Below, piece by piece: positions 8,850 through 17,633 of a stretch of 64,000 nucleotides of DNA (the first letter of the stretch is position 1; each line of letters begins with the position of its first letter). The stretch is from Streptomyces sp. NBC_00483 (GTDB lineage Bacteria > Actinomycetota > Actinomycetes > Streptomycetales > Streptomycetaceae): NCBI RefSeq assembly GCF_036013745.1, contig NZ_CP107880.1, positions 9,734,001-9,798,000 of the forward strand, in the 5' to 3' direction. The translations under genes were made by a program, and so were the position numbers. The notes below the pieces were generated by a model that did not search any database, was not told where the DNA came from, and saw only the letters and a list, made by a program, of their open reading frames with translations.

Positions 8850-9485
8850 CTATGCCGGCGGCCCCAGCATCGGCACCAGGAACTGCCGGGCCACCTCCCG
8901 CATCCGCTCGTCGTCGTCCAGGTCGATGACGTGGCTGGGCACGACCAGGAACGACGTGCAGACACGCACCATCATTTCGGCCACCACATCCACGTCCACC
9001 CCGTCGGCCACCTGTCCCGCCCGCTGTTCCTCGCGCAGCCGCGCGGCGACGAACTGCTGCACCACGTACTGGGTGCGGCCCCCGTCGGTGGTAATCGACG
9101 GCACCACGGAGTCCGGTTCGACCGCCATGAGGCCGCCGATGAGACGGTTGTGGCGGATGGCGCGCAGCGAGCTCACGAAGCCGAGGACGACCCGGTCGGC
9201 GACCGTGTCCGCGCCCCGGATCTCGGTCGCGAACTGCTCGAAGTAGCGCCGGAACTCTCGTCGTACGACGTGCTCGACCAGTGCTTCCTTGGTGTCGAAC
9301 CGGCGGTAGACGGTGATCCGGGAGACACCCGCGATCCGTGCCACGTCGGCCATCGTGGAGCGCTTGATGCCCATGCGGCAGAACTGCTCGTAGGCGGCGT
9401 CGAGCAGTCGGACGGTCACGTCGTCCGTGTCGTCGGCCTCGACGGTGGATTCGCTGAAGGCCAGCTCGAGCACGTTCGGTTCCAC
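8850..9485 (-). CDS. TetR family regulator, LcpR-like by position
   Basis: 211-residue TetR-type regulator. HTH: VRLLDAAYEQFCRMGIKRST then MADVARIAGVSRITVYRRFD; the remainder is helical. The GTG at 9485 follows GGGAGG at 5 nt. It is divergent from the first lcp gene (171-bp gap), the position in which TetR-type LcpR regulators of rubber oxygenase genes are found in actinobacteria; this supports, but does not prove, an lcpR identity. It may control both the lcp/oxi genes and, reading leftwards, the ligase operon. Confidence 0.88.
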   Translation of the reverse strand: MEPNVLELAFSESTVEADDTDDVTVRLLDAAYEQFCRMGIKRSTMADVARIAGVSRITVYRRFDTKEALVEHVVRREFRRYFEQFATEIRGADTVADRVVLGFVSSLRAIRHNRLIGGLMAVEPDSVVPSITTDGGRTQYVVQQFVAARLREEQRAGQVADGVDVDVVAEMMVRVCTSFLVVPSHVIDLDDDERMREVARQFLVPMLGPPA

Positions 9486-9543
9486 AGGTGCCTCCCTGAT
9501 TGCGTGAAGCCTCTGGCGTTCATGCCTCGTCTGTGCTCCCCTG

Positions 9544-9584
9544 TGGTACTGATACAGAGATGCTCAACGTGTTTCATCGTACCA
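9544..9584. promoter_or_regulatory. Nested inverted repeats in lcp/TetR intergenic region
   Basis: TGGTAC (9544-9549) is mirrored by GTACCA (9579-9584), and inside it TGATACA (9550-9556) faces TGTTTCA (9570-9576) with one mismatch. The region is AT-richer than its surroundings and lies between the TetR gene and lcp, so it is the best candidate for the regulator's operator and the lcp promoter. No clear -35/-10 pair can be named. Confidence 0.4.
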
Positions 9585-9656
9585 AGGCAACTGCCGTTCA
9601 GGCAGGGCCTGTTGTCGGTCGAGCGAGTCACGGAACTCAAGGAGGAGTTCGGAGCA

Positions 9657-10892
9657 ATGGATGGCTTGAGCAGGCGGAACATATTGCTCGCGGGCGGTGC
9701 CCTCGGGGCGCTCGGAGCGCTGGGTGCGGCGTCCCCCGCGAGTGCCCGGTCGCTGTGGACGTGGTCGCCCGGTGACTCGATCGCGGGGGCGGGCGCGGGT
9801 GTCGACCCCGAGTGGGTCTGGGACGACGAGGTGGACCGGCTCATCGCCTCGGTCATCGACCGCGGCGACGTGCCGAAGGTGAACGAGCAGCTGCGCACAT
9901 GGACCCGCAACGACCAGGCCGCGCCGTCCGGACTCCCGCAGGACGTACGGGAGTTCATCGACAAGGCGCGCCAACTGCCCGACTGGGCCGACCGGGACCA
10001 ACTGGAGACGGCGGCCAGGTTCAACGAGACGCGTGGCTTCTACCTCAATGTGCTCAACGGGATCGGCGGCGGCATGCTCAGCACCGCCATCCCCCGGGAG
10101 GCGCGCGCCGTGTACTACTCCAAGGGCGGCGCCGACATGGAGGACCGCGTCGCCAAGACGAGCACGCTCGGCTTCGCCGTCGGTGACCTCAACGCGTACC
10201 GCGCCGACGGCGACTGCATCGTGCAGGCCGTCAAGACCCGCATGGTGCACGCGGCGGTGCGTCATCTGCTGCCCAGGTCGCCGGGCTGGTCCCAGGTCGG
10301 CGGTGGCCAGAAGATCCCGATCAGTCAGGCCGACATCCTCGTCACGTGGCACAGCCTCGCCACGTACGCGATGGGCAAGCTGCTGGAGTGGAAGGTGCCG
10401 GTGAGTTCGGCCGAGTCCGGGGCCTATCTGCATCTGTGGCAGGTCACCGTGCACCTGCTCGGCGTCCAGGACCAGTACATCCCGAAGACGTGGGATGCCG
10501 CGAACGCCCAGTCGAAGCAGGTGCTCGACCCGATCCTCACCTCCACGAAGGAGGGCGTCGAGCTCACCGACATCCTGCTGGGACAGCTCGCGGAGCAGAC
10601 CAGCCCCGGCGGGGTCGACCGGCCGCTGTGCAACGCGCTGGCCCGCTATCTCGTCGGTGACGGGGTCGCCGACATGGACCGCATCCCGCGGGAGCCGTTC
10701 TGGGAGAGGGCGATCGCGACGGTCTGGCCGAAGCTCGTCGCCTTCCGCGAGGGGCTCCTGCCGCTGCCGTTGGTGCCGCCGCTCGCCTGGACGGTCGACG
10801 AGGCGGCACGCCAGTACATCCTCGCCTTCCTCACCAAGGGCAAGGGCACCGTGATCGAGATCCCCGACACCAACCGGCCCAGCGGCCGTTGA
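9657..10892 (+). CDS. lcp: Latex clearing protein (rubber oxygenase), copy 1
   Basis: 411-residue secreted b-type haem dioxygenase predicted to cleave poly(cis-1,4-isoprene) endolytically to oligo-isoprenoids with keto and aldehyde ends. A Tat signal (SRRNILLAGG, then a hydrophobic stretch and ASA) precedes the Lcp/MpaB (DUF2236) domain. Counted from this start, Glu148 (in AIPREAR), Arg164, Lys167, Thr168 (DRVAKT) and His198 (RMVHAAVR) fall at the same numbers as the catalytic and haem residues reported for LcpK30 of Streptomyces sp. K30. GGAGGAG lies 9 nt before the ATG. A second copy follows after 16 bp, then oxiB and oxiA. Confidence 0.95.
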   Translation: MDGLSRRNILLAGGALGALGALGAASPASARSLWTWSPGDSIAGAGAGVDPEWVWDDEVDRLIASVIDRGDVPKVNEQLRTWTRNDQAAPSGLPQDVREFIDKARQLPDWADRDQLETAARFNETRGFYLNVLNGIGGGMLSTAIPREARAVYYSKGGADMEDRVAKTSTLGFAVGDLNAYRADGDCIVQAVKTRMVHAAVRHLLPRSPGWSQVGGGQKIPISQADILVTWHSLATYAMGKLLEWKVPVSSAESGAYLHLWQVTVHLLGVQDQYIPKTWDAANAQSKQVLDPILTSTKEGVELTDILLGQLAEQTSPGGVDRPLCNALARYLVGDGVADMDRIPREPFWERAIATVWPKLVAFREGLLPLPLVPPLAWTVDEAARQYILAFLTKGKGTVIEIPDTNRPSGR

Positions 10893-10908
10893 GAAGGCGA
10901 GTCCAGCG

Positions 10909-12150
10909 ATGAACGGAAGCGACGGACAGCACGGGCTCAGCAGGCGGAACATGCTCCTCGCGGGCGGGGCGTTAGGCACGTTCGGCGCCATCGGCTTCGC
11001 GTCACCGGCGAGCGCCCGGTCCCTGTGGACCTGGTCACCGACGTCCTCCGTCGCCGGTTCCGGCGCCGGCGTCGACCCCGAGTGGGTGTGGGACGAGCAG
11101 GCCGACCCGGTGATCGCGGGAGTCATCAACCGCGGCGAAGTGGCCAAGGTCAACGACCTCCTCGCGCAGTGGAAGCGCAACGACCAACCACTGCCCGACG
11201 GACTCCCCGCGGACCTACGGGAGTTCATGGAGGACGCCCGCAAGCTGCCCTCCTGGGCGGACACGGCCAAGCTCGACCGCGGCTCCAAGTTCAGCAGGAC
11301 CAAGGGCATCTACGTCGGGGCACTGTACGGCCTCGGCAGCGGCCTGATGAGCACCGCCATACCCCGCGAGTCACGCGCCGTGTACTACTCCAAGGGCGGC
11401 GCGGACATGAAGGACCGCATCGCCAAGACCGCCAGACTCGGCTACGACATCGGGGACGTGAACGCCTACAAGCCCGAGGGCTCGATGGTCGTGACCGCGG
11501 TCAAGACGCGGATGGTGCACGCGGCGGTGCGGCATCTGCTGCCGCAGTCCCCGGCGTGGACGCAGGTCAGCGGCGGACAGAAGATCCCGATCAGTCAGGC
11601 CGACATCCTCGTCACGTGGCACAGCCTCGCCACCTTCGTCATGCGCAAGTTGAAGGACTGGGGTGTGCGGGTCGGCGCCGCCGACGCGGACGCGTATCTG
11701 CATGTGTGGCAGGTGAGCGCGGCCATGCTCGGCGTCCAGGAGGAGTACATCCCGAAGACGTGGGACGCCGCGAACTCGCAGTCGAAGCAGGTGCTCGACC
11801 CGATCCTCGCGCACACCAAGGAGGGCGAGGCGCTGGCCGATGTCCTCCTCGGCATCGTGGCCGAACTGGACCTGGGGCTGACCCGCCCCCTGATCAGCGC
11901 GTTCTCCCGGTATACGCTGGGCGACCGGGTCGGCGACATGATCGGCCTGTCCAAGGAACCGATCCTGGAACCGCTCGTCGCGGGTGCCTGGCCGCTGCTC
12001 GTGGCCTTCCGCGAGGGGCTCATCCCCCTGCCGGGGGTGCCGTCGGTCATGTGGACGTTGGAAGAGGCGATCAGACGGTTCGTGCTCCTGTTCCTGGCCG
12101 AGGGGCAGCCGATCGCCATCAATCTTCCGGACATGAACCGGCCGGAGTGA
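10909..12150 (+). CDS. lcp2: Latex clearing protein (rubber oxygenase), copy 2
   Basis: 413-residue paralogue of the preceding protein, with its own Tat signal (SRRNMLLAGGALG, cleavage near ASA). All key residues are kept with a constant +6 offset: Glu154 (AIPRESR), Arg170, Lys173, Thr174 (DRIAKT) and His204 (RMVHAAVR), so it is expected to be an active haem rubber oxygenase rather than a decayed duplicate. The two copies are nearly identical in the segment GGGQ/SGGQ-KIPISQADILVTWHSLAT but differ widely near both ends and in the loop after the haem region, which suggests an old duplication with possible division of labour. AAGGCGA precedes the ATG. Same operon as copy 1 and oxiBA. Confidence 0.95.
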   Translation: MNGSDGQHGLSRRNMLLAGGALGTFGAIGFASPASARSLWTWSPTSSVAGSGAGVDPEWVWDEQADPVIAGVINRGEVAKVNDLLAQWKRNDQPLPDGLPADLREFMEDARKLPSWADTAKLDRGSKFSRTKGIYVGALYGLGSGLMSTAIPRESRAVYYSKGGADMKDRIAKTARLGYDIGDVNAYKPEGSMVVTAVKTRMVHAAVRHLLPQSPAWTQVSGGQKIPISQADILVTWHSLATFVMRKLKDWGVRVGAADADAYLHVWQVSAAMLGVQEEYIPKTWDAANSQSKQVLDPILAHTKEGEALADVLLGIVAELDLGLTRPLISAFSRYTLGDRVGDMIGLSKEPILEPLVAGAWPLLVAFREGLIPLPGVPSVMWTLEEAIRRFVLLFLAEGQPIAINLPDMNRPE

Positions 12151-12158
12151 GAGGGAGC

Positions 12159-14468
12159 ATGCGCAGACGACAGTTGCTCGGCTACGTACTGGCGGCACCT
12201 ACGCTGGTGGCCGCGGCCGAACTCGCACCGGCAAAGGAAGCGGCGGCCATGGGGGCCGCGGCGAAGGATGTGGCGGCGAATGATGTGGCGGGAGCCGGCG
12301 GCCTGCCGTCCCTCGACATCACGGAAGTCGTCGACCTCAACGACGCCCTGTCCCTGGCGGCCGCGCCGACCTCCGCGCTCATCACGGTCCAGGTGAACAA
12401 GGACGGCACGGTGTCCTTCGCGCTGCCGCGCGCCGAAGTGGGCCAGGGCATCACGACATCCACGGCGATGTTGATCGCGGAGGAGATGGACGTGCCCCTC
12501 GACCGGGTGCACGTCACGCTCGCCGACGCCCGCCCCGAACTCCTCTTCAACCAGCTCACCGGCGCCTCCAACACGACGATCGCCACCTACACCCCGGTGC
12601 GGGTGGCGGCCGCCATCGCGCGCGGCCGGCTCCTCGACGCGGCCGCGCTCGAACTGGGCGCGCTCGTCGAGGAGTTGAAGGTGAAGGCGGGCGTCGTCCT
12701 CGGCCCGGCGGGCAAGAGCATCGGCATCGGGGAGCTGGCGGAGAAGGCCGCCGCGGCCACGACGCAGAAGGCCACGGCGCGCCTCAAGAACGCCGACGAG
12801 TTCACCGTCATCGGCACGCCCCAGGGTCGCGTCGACGCCCGCGCCGCGGTCACCGGCGCCAAGAAGTTCGCCATGGACCTCGCCGTGCCGGACGCGCTGC
12901 CCACCATGGTGTGCCGCGCTCCCACCATCAACGGCAAGGTCGGCTCGGTGGCCAACCTCGACGCGGTGCGGGCCATGCCCGGTGTCACCGACGCCGTGGT
13001 CGTCTCCACCGGCGTCGCCGTGCGCGCCCGCACCTTCGGCCAGTGCATCGACGCCGTACGCGCCCTGGACGTGTCGTGGCGGGGCGGCACGGCGGAGGGC
13101 AAGTCCGACGACACGGTCCTCGCCGAACTGAAGAAGGCCGAACCCTCCATGGGGCTCCCGTCGTTGAGCCGCACAGTGGAGGAGAGGTTCACCTTCCACT
13201 TCCGCGGGAACAGCGCGCTTGAGCCCAACTGTGCGATCGCCGACGTCCGTTCCGGCAAGGCGGAGATCTGGGGTGGCCTCAAGTCGCCCATCGTCGCGAA
13301 GCAGACCATCGCGGCCCGCCTCGGCCTGCCGGTCGGCGCCGTCACCGTCCATGTCACCGAGAGCGGCGGCTCCTTCGGCCGCAAGCTGTTCTTCGACGCG
13401 GCCCTCGAAGCCGCCGAGATCTCCCAGAAGTTGGGCAAGCCCGTCCGGCTCATGTGGCACCGCGCCGACGACGCACGCCAGGGCCGCGCCCACCCGATGG
13501 CCACCTCGCGGGTACGCGCCGCGTACTCGGGCGACAAGGTACTCAGCTTCAAGCAGCGGCACACCAGCGTCTCCACCGACCTCACCATGGGCTTCGGCGA
13601 GGCCCTCACCTCCGTGGCCGCGAAGCTGCCGGTCGTCGACCTCGCCTTCTCCGAGACGTTCTTCCAGCTGTCGCAGTCGATGCCGTACGAGTTCGGGGCC
13701 TACAGCCGGCTCCTCAACGAGACGGACAAGGGCTTCAACACCGGGAGCATGCGCAACGTCTACTCGCCCGACGTGACCTGCGCCCGTGAACTCATCGTCG
13801 ACCGGCTCGCCGCGAAGATGGGCAAGGACCCGCTCGCGTTCCGCCGGGACTTTCTGCACGACGAGCGGGCCCGCGCGGTCCTCGACAAGGTCGCCGAGGT
13901 CGGACAGTGGGGGCGGAGCCTCCCGGACGGTGTGGCACAAGGTGTGGCCGTGCACACGGAGTACCACGCCGTCAACGCGGTCCTCGTGGAGATCGACTGC
14001 CGACCGGAGACGGTCGACCGGCCGATCCGCGACGGTGTCACGGGACCCCGTGTCACCAAGGCGGTGTGCGCGGTTGACGTGGGCCTCGCCGTGAACCCCC
14101 GCGGCCTGGAGGCCCAGATGATGGGCTGCCTCATGGACGGCATCGCGCAGACCCTGACGTCGAGCCTGCACCTGAAGGACGGCCACTTCCTCGAAGCGAG
14201 CTGGGACAACTACCTCTACACACGGCAGTGGAACACTCCGCCCGAACTCGACATCATCGTCATGCCGAACACGAGCGAAAAGCCGGGCGGCGCGGGGGAG
14301 TTGGGCGTCGCGGCATCCATGGCCGCCGTGGCGTGCGCGTACGCGAGGGCGACCGGCACGATGCCGACGACGTTCCCCATCAACCACGACACGCTCTCCT
14401 TCACCCCCAAGCCGACCGTCCCGCCGGTCCCGCAGTCGCCGACCGACGGTCGCGACCACGCCATCTGA
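12159..14468 (+). CDS. oxiB: Molybdopterin-binding aldehyde oxidoreductase large subunit (OxiB-like)
   Basis: 769-residue xanthine-oxidase-family molybdenum subunit, expected to oxidise aldehydes (here probably the aldehyde ends of cleaved rubber) to acids with the [2Fe-2S] partner encoded next. N-terminal MRRRQLLGYVLAAP looks like a Tat signal. Visible: LPRAEVGQGITTSTAMLIAE, GGSFGRKLFFDAALEA, and the C-terminal GGAGELGVAAS with the Glu of the Mo-active site, as in isoquinoline 1-oxidoreductase beta subunits. In Streptomyces sp. K30 oxiA/oxiB lie beside lcp, the same neighbourhood. Start has GAGGGAG very close to the ATG, 8 bp after lcp2. Confidence 0.9.
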   Translation: MRRRQLLGYVLAAPTLVAAAELAPAKEAAAMGAAAKDVAANDVAGAGGLPSLDITEVVDLNDALSLAAAPTSALITVQVNKDGTVSFALPRAEVGQGITTSTAMLIAEEMDVPLDRVHVTLADARPELLFNQLTGASNTTIATYTPVRVAAAIARGRLLDAAALELGALVEELKVKAGVVLGPAGKSIGIGELAEKAAAATTQKATARLKNADEFTVIGTPQGRVDARAAVTGAKKFAMDLAVPDALPTMVCRAPTINGKVGSVANLDAVRAMPGVTDAVVVSTGVAVRARTFGQCIDAVRALDVSWRGGTAEGKSDDTVLAELKKAEPSMGLPSLSRTVEERFTFHFRGNSALEPNCAIADVRSGKAEIWGGLKSPIVAKQTIAARLGLPVGAVTVHVTESGGSFGRKLFFDAALEAAEISQKLGKPVRLMWHRADDARQGRAHPMATSRVRAAYSGDKVLSFKQRHTSVSTDLTMGFGEALTSVAAKLPVVDLAFSETFFQLSQSMPYEFGAYSRLLNETDKGFNTGSMRNVYSPDVTCARELIVDRLAAKMGKDPLAFRRDFLHDERARAVLDKVAEVGQWGRSLPDGVAQGVAVHTEYHAVNAVLVEIDCRPETVDRPIRDGVTGPRVTKAVCAVDVGLAVNPRGLEAQMMGCLMDGIAQTLTSSLHLKDGHFLEASWDNYLYTRQWNTPPELDIIVMPNTSEKPGGAGELGVAASMAAVACAYARATGTMPTTFPINHDTLSFTPKPTVPPVPQSPTDGRDHAI

Positions 14469-14509
14469 CCCACCGCCACCTGGCCCACCGCCATCCGACC
14501 CACCGACGA
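14465..14509. repeat. Three 15-bp imperfect tandem repeats between oxiB and oxiA
   Basis: Units 14465-14479, 14480-14494 and 14495-14509 share the core CCCACCG. The first contains the oxiB stop codon. It fills most of the 62-bp gap before oxiA; no function can be read from it. Confidence 0.8.
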
Positions 14510-14530
14510 ATCAGGGAGACTGGAACCCCC

Positions 14531-15007
14531 GTGCCCAAGCACACTTTTCGCGTCAACGGCGAGCAGGTTACGGTCGACGTAGAGGACGACGTACGCCTGC
14601 TGTGGGTGCTGCGCGACATCCTGGGCGTCACAGGCCCGAAGTACGGCTGCGGCATCAACGTCTGCAAGGCCTGCACCAGCCACCTCAACGGCAAGGCCGT
14701 CAACCCCTGCTCGATCCCCGTCAAGGAACTGGCATCCGACGACGAGGTGACGACCATCGAGGGTCTCGCCGACACCGTGGACACCGACCTGCACCCGATG
14801 CAGCAGGCCTGGCTCGACCAGGACGTCGCCCAGTGCGGCTACTGCCAGCCCGGCCAGATCATGGCCGCGGTGGCGGTGGTCCGCCGGGCGAAGGAGGAGG
14901 GCCGCGCGATCACCGACGCCGACCTGGACGGCATCCGGAACGTGTGCCGTTGCGGCACGTACTTCCGGATCCGGGAGGCGATCCGGGAGGGCGCGAAGGG
15001 GATGTGA
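14531..15007 (+). CDS. oxiA: [2Fe-2S] subunit of molybdenum aldehyde oxidoreductase (OxiA-like)
   Basis: 158-residue electron-transfer subunit partnering OxiB. The first cluster is the plant-ferredoxin type, CGINVCKACTSHLN with a further Cys in VNPC; the second is CGYCQPGQIMAA plus CRCGTYFRI, the full four-plus-four Cys pattern of isoquinoline 1-oxidoreductase alpha subunits. No FAD subunit is encoded nearby, as expected for two-subunit Ior/Oxi enzymes. The GTG at 14531 is 11-12 nt after AGGGAG. It has no export signal; it could be carried out by the Tat signal of OxiB (inference). Last gene of the rightward lcp operon. Confidence 0.92.
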   Translation: MPKHTFRVNGEQVTVDVEDDVRLLWVLRDILGVTGPKYGCGINVCKACTSHLNGKAVNPCSIPVKELASDDEVTTIEGLADTVDTDLHPMQQAWLDQDVAQCGYCQPGQIMAAVAVVRRAKEEGRAITDADLDGIRNVCRCGTYFRIREAIREGAKGM

Positions 15008-15028
15008 GGGGCGAGAGCGGCGGCGTAC

Positions 15029-15994
15029 TCACTGCGCGAGCAGTTCGCGCGCCGCCTCGACGTCGGTGATCAGGATGTTGATCCACTCGCCGCGCAGCGC
15101 CCCGCGGATGGCCGCCACCTTGTCCAGGCCGCCCGCGACACCGACCCGGCGCTCCACCGCGAGCAGTTGGTCCCGGTCGATGCCGAGGACGCGGTTGTTG
15201 AACGGGGCGTCGACCGGTTCGCCCGCGCTGTCGAAGTAGCGGGCGCAGACGTCGCCGACCGCGCCGAGCTTCTTGAGGGCCCGCTGGTCCTCGGGCGGGA
15301 TCGCGTTGCCGGAGCGGCGCAGCAGCGGGGACGGTTCGAGGGTGCCGATGCCGAGGAGTGCCAGGGTGAGGCGCGACCAGGCCTTGATGGCCTCGGCCAT
15401 GGCGGGTTCCCGCACCAGGAGGTCCCGCAGCTCGCTGCTGCCGACCAGGGCCGCGGACGGCATGAACACCGGCCTGGCGCCGGTGAGTTCGGCGAGCCGG
15501 CTGGTGAGGCGCGTGGCGTGCAGCTGTACTTCCGGGCTGCCGGTGCCACCGAGGAGCTGGACCACCTCCTGGGCCACGGACGGCGTCTTGGCGCGCATCA
15601 CATTGACCGCCTCCAGGAGCGTGGCGCTCCAGGACGAGATGCCGATGACATCACCGCCGGTGAGGGTGGCGTCGAGGTACGTGGCCGTGGCCGAGGCGAG
15701 CGCGGGCAGCACCTCGGGGCCCGCACCCTCGACCTCCACCACGAGCGCGTCGCGCAGCCCGTACCGCTCGACCAGCGCGTCCTCCAGTTCCGCGTGCACA
15801 CCCTCCGGGGACATCACGACCGTGCGCACCACGCCACGGTCCACCGCCTCCTTCAGGAGCCGCGAGACGCGGGGCTGCGACAGGTTGAGGCGGGCGGCGA
15901 TCTCGGGCTGCCGCACGCCGCGTTCGTGATACAGCCGGGCCACCTTGACCAGTAGCCGGACATGGTCCGGGCTCGGCGTCGTCGCTCCCGCCAC
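15029..15994 (-). CDS. SorC/DeoR-type sugar-binding transcriptional regulator
   Basis: About 321-residue regulator: N-terminal HTH (LVKVARLYHERGVRQPEIAA then LNLSQPRVSRLLKEA) followed by a SorC-type effector domain that binds phosphorylated sugars (VIGISSWSATLLEAVNVM, QLLGGTGSPEVQLHA, LLGIGTLEPSPLL). The GTG at 15994 is chosen because AAGGAGG lies 7 nt upstream; the frame stays open to an ATG at 16114 with a weaker site. It lies downstream of the kinase gene on the same strand and most likely controls that operon in response to a sugar phosphate made by the kinase. Confidence 0.9.
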   Translation of the reverse strand: MAGATTPSPDHVRLLVKVARLYHERGVRQPEIAARLNLSQPRVSRLLKEAVDRGVVRTVVMSPEGVHAELEDALVERYGLRDALVVEVEGAGPEVLPALASATATYLDATLTGGDVIGISSWSATLLEAVNVMRAKTPSVAQEVVQLLGGTGSPEVQLHATRLTSRLAELTGARPVFMPSAALVGSSELRDLLVREPAMAEAIKAWSRLTLALLGIGTLEPSPLLRRSGNAIPPEDQRALKKLGAVGDVCARYFDSAGEPVDAPFNNRVLGIDRDQLLAVERRVGVAGGLDKVAAIRGALRGEWINILITDVEAARELLAQ

Positions 15995-16130
15995 CGCGCG
16001 GCCTCCTTCTCGTTCCGTGTCCCGACCGGGGTCCGTCATGCTATCGCCGCAGATGGGCGGCGCGGGCCGCGTCCGTCGGCTCCTCTCCTGGGCGATGGGG
16101 TGTCCGGGTGCCATGGAGGGTCCTCTACTT

Positions 16131-17633
16131 TTACTTTCCGCGTGTCCCGAGGTCGCGGGCGGCTGCGAGGTGCCGGTGCCAGCGCGTGACGGCGTCGCGG
16201 CGTCGCGTGTCGTCCCAGGCGGGGGAGAAGACCGTCAGGTCGTCGTCCGCCCGTTGTTCGAGTGCCTCGGCCGTCCACAGGCCGAGGCCGAGGCCGGCGA
16301 GGTGTGCGGCTCCGACGGCGGACAGCTCGTGGTGCCGCGTGCGGGCCACCGCGACATCCGACAGGTCCGCCTGCAACTGCATGACGGTGTCGCTGCGGCT
16401 CAGTCCGCCGTCGGCGACCACGCGGCGCACGGGCGGCAGCGCGGCCAGGACATCGGCCACCTGATGGGCCACCGACCGCACGGCTGCGCGGGCGAGTTGG
16501 GCCCGGCCGGTGCCGAGGTCGAAGCCCGTGAGCAGGGGTACGGCCACCGGATCCCACCAGGGGGCGCCGAGGCCGCCGAAGGCCGGGACGAGCGTCACGC
16601 CGTCCGCGGCTTCGTCGGTGCTGCCCGCCAGCTCGATGAGCTGCTCCGCGGTGGTGCCGAGGAGGTCGGCCAGCCAGGTCAGGGTGCGGCCCGAGGAGCG
16701 GATGTTCGCCTCGTGCGCGTACGTCGGCTTCCCGGCGGCCCGCGTCGACCACGCGATGGTGGTGCACACGTCGCCCGCTTCGTCCGGTGTCCCGGCCACG
16801 GTCATGACCGAGGAGCCGGTGCCGTACGTGGCCTTGACGATGCCGGGCCGCCAGCCCGCGTGGGCGAACAGCGCGGCGTGCGAGTCGCCGAGGACGGCCA
16901 GGACGGGCGTCCCGTCGAGACCCGCCACCCCCTCGACCTCGCCGAACGGCCCGTCGGACGGGACGACGCGGCCGAGCGCCGCCCGCGGTATGTCGAAGAG
17001 CGCGAGCAGTTCCTCGTCCCAGTCGCCGGTGGTGAGGTCCAGCAGCTGGGTGCGCGAGGCGTTGCCGATCTCCGTGACCGGCCGCCCGGTGAGGTGGTGC
17101 AGCAGGAACGCGTCGACCGTGCCGAGCCGGAGCCGGCCCGCCTTGCTGAGCGAGCGCGCCGGATCGTGTGCGTCGAGGAGTGCGGCCATCTTCAGGGCGG
17201 AGAACATCGGATCGAGCGGGAGACCGGTGCGCCGCCGCACCTCCCCGCTCATGCCCGCCCGCTCGATGCGGGCCGCCCGTTCGATGCCGCGGCGGTCCTG
17301 CCAGCCGACCAGCGGGGCGGCGGGCAGCCTGGTGTCGGCGTCCCACAGCACGGCCGACTCGCGCTGGGTGCTGAGCGCGAGGCCGGCCACGGTGCCCGGC
17401 GCCACTTCCGTCATGCAGGTGGCGACCGCCGTACGGACACTGTCGAGGATCGCCGACGCGTCCTGCTCCACCAGGCCGGGGCCCGGATGGGTCTGGGTGA
17501 GGGGCACGCCCGCCCGGGCCACCACGGCTCCGGCCGCGTCGAGCAGCAGTGCCTTGGTGGAGCTCGTGCCTTGGTCGACGGCGAGTATGTGTCCGGCCCC
17601 GGCCCCGGCCCCGGCCCCGGCCATCGTGCTCAC
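16131..17633 (-). CDS. FGGY-family carbohydrate kinase (candidate D-apulose kinase)
   Basis: About 500-residue ATP-dependent sugar kinase. FGGY family blocks: ILAVDQGTSSTKALLLDAAG (phosphate-1), VLGDSHAALFAHAG, KATYGTGSSVMT, GGLGAPWWDP and VVADGGLSRSDTVMQLQAD (ATP site). The GTG start at 17633 overlaps the upstream stop as GTGA; an ATG follows at 17624. The first residues contain five Ala-Gly pairs from a hexanucleotide repeat. With the isomerase and split transketolase upstream, the set equals the ApsI-ApsK-AptAB route for D-apiose; a xylulose- or other ketose-kinase role is not excluded. Confidence 0.88.
   Translation of the reverse strand: MSTMAGAGAGAGAGHILAVDQGTSSTKALLLDAAGAVVARAGVPLTQTHPGPGLVEQDASAILDSVRTAVATCMTEVAPGTVAGLALSTQRESAVLWDADTRLPAAPLVGWQDRRGIERAARIERAGMSGEVRRRTGLPLDPMFSALKMAALLDAHDPARSLSKAGRLRLGTVDAFLLHHLTGRPVTEIGNASRTQLLDLTTGDWDEELLALFDIPRAALGRVVPSDGPFGEVEGVAGLDGTPVLAVLGDSHAALFAHAGWRPGIVKATYGTGSSVMTVAGTPDEAGDVCTTIAWSTRAAGKPTYAHEANIRSSGRTLTWLADLLGTTAEQLIELAGSTDEAADGVTLVPAFGGLGAPWWDPVAVPLLTGFDLGTGRAQLARAAVRSVAHQVADVLAALPPVRRVVADGGLSRSDTVMQLQADLSDVAVARTRHHELSAVGAAHLAGLGLGLWTAEALEQRADDDLTVFSPAWDDTRRRDAVTRWHRHLAAARDLGTRGK
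17593..17622. repeat. Hexanucleotide repeat, five CCGGCC units
   Basis: Five perfect CCGGCC units just inside the kinase start, reading Ala-Gly five times on the coding strand. Copy-number change would alter only the length of a flexible N-terminus. Confidence 0.9.

Noticed and set aside
11595..14459. 950-codon minus-strand frame opposite lcp2/oxiB
   Set aside because: Shadow of oxiB, whose Mo-active-site motifs and ribosome site are clear.
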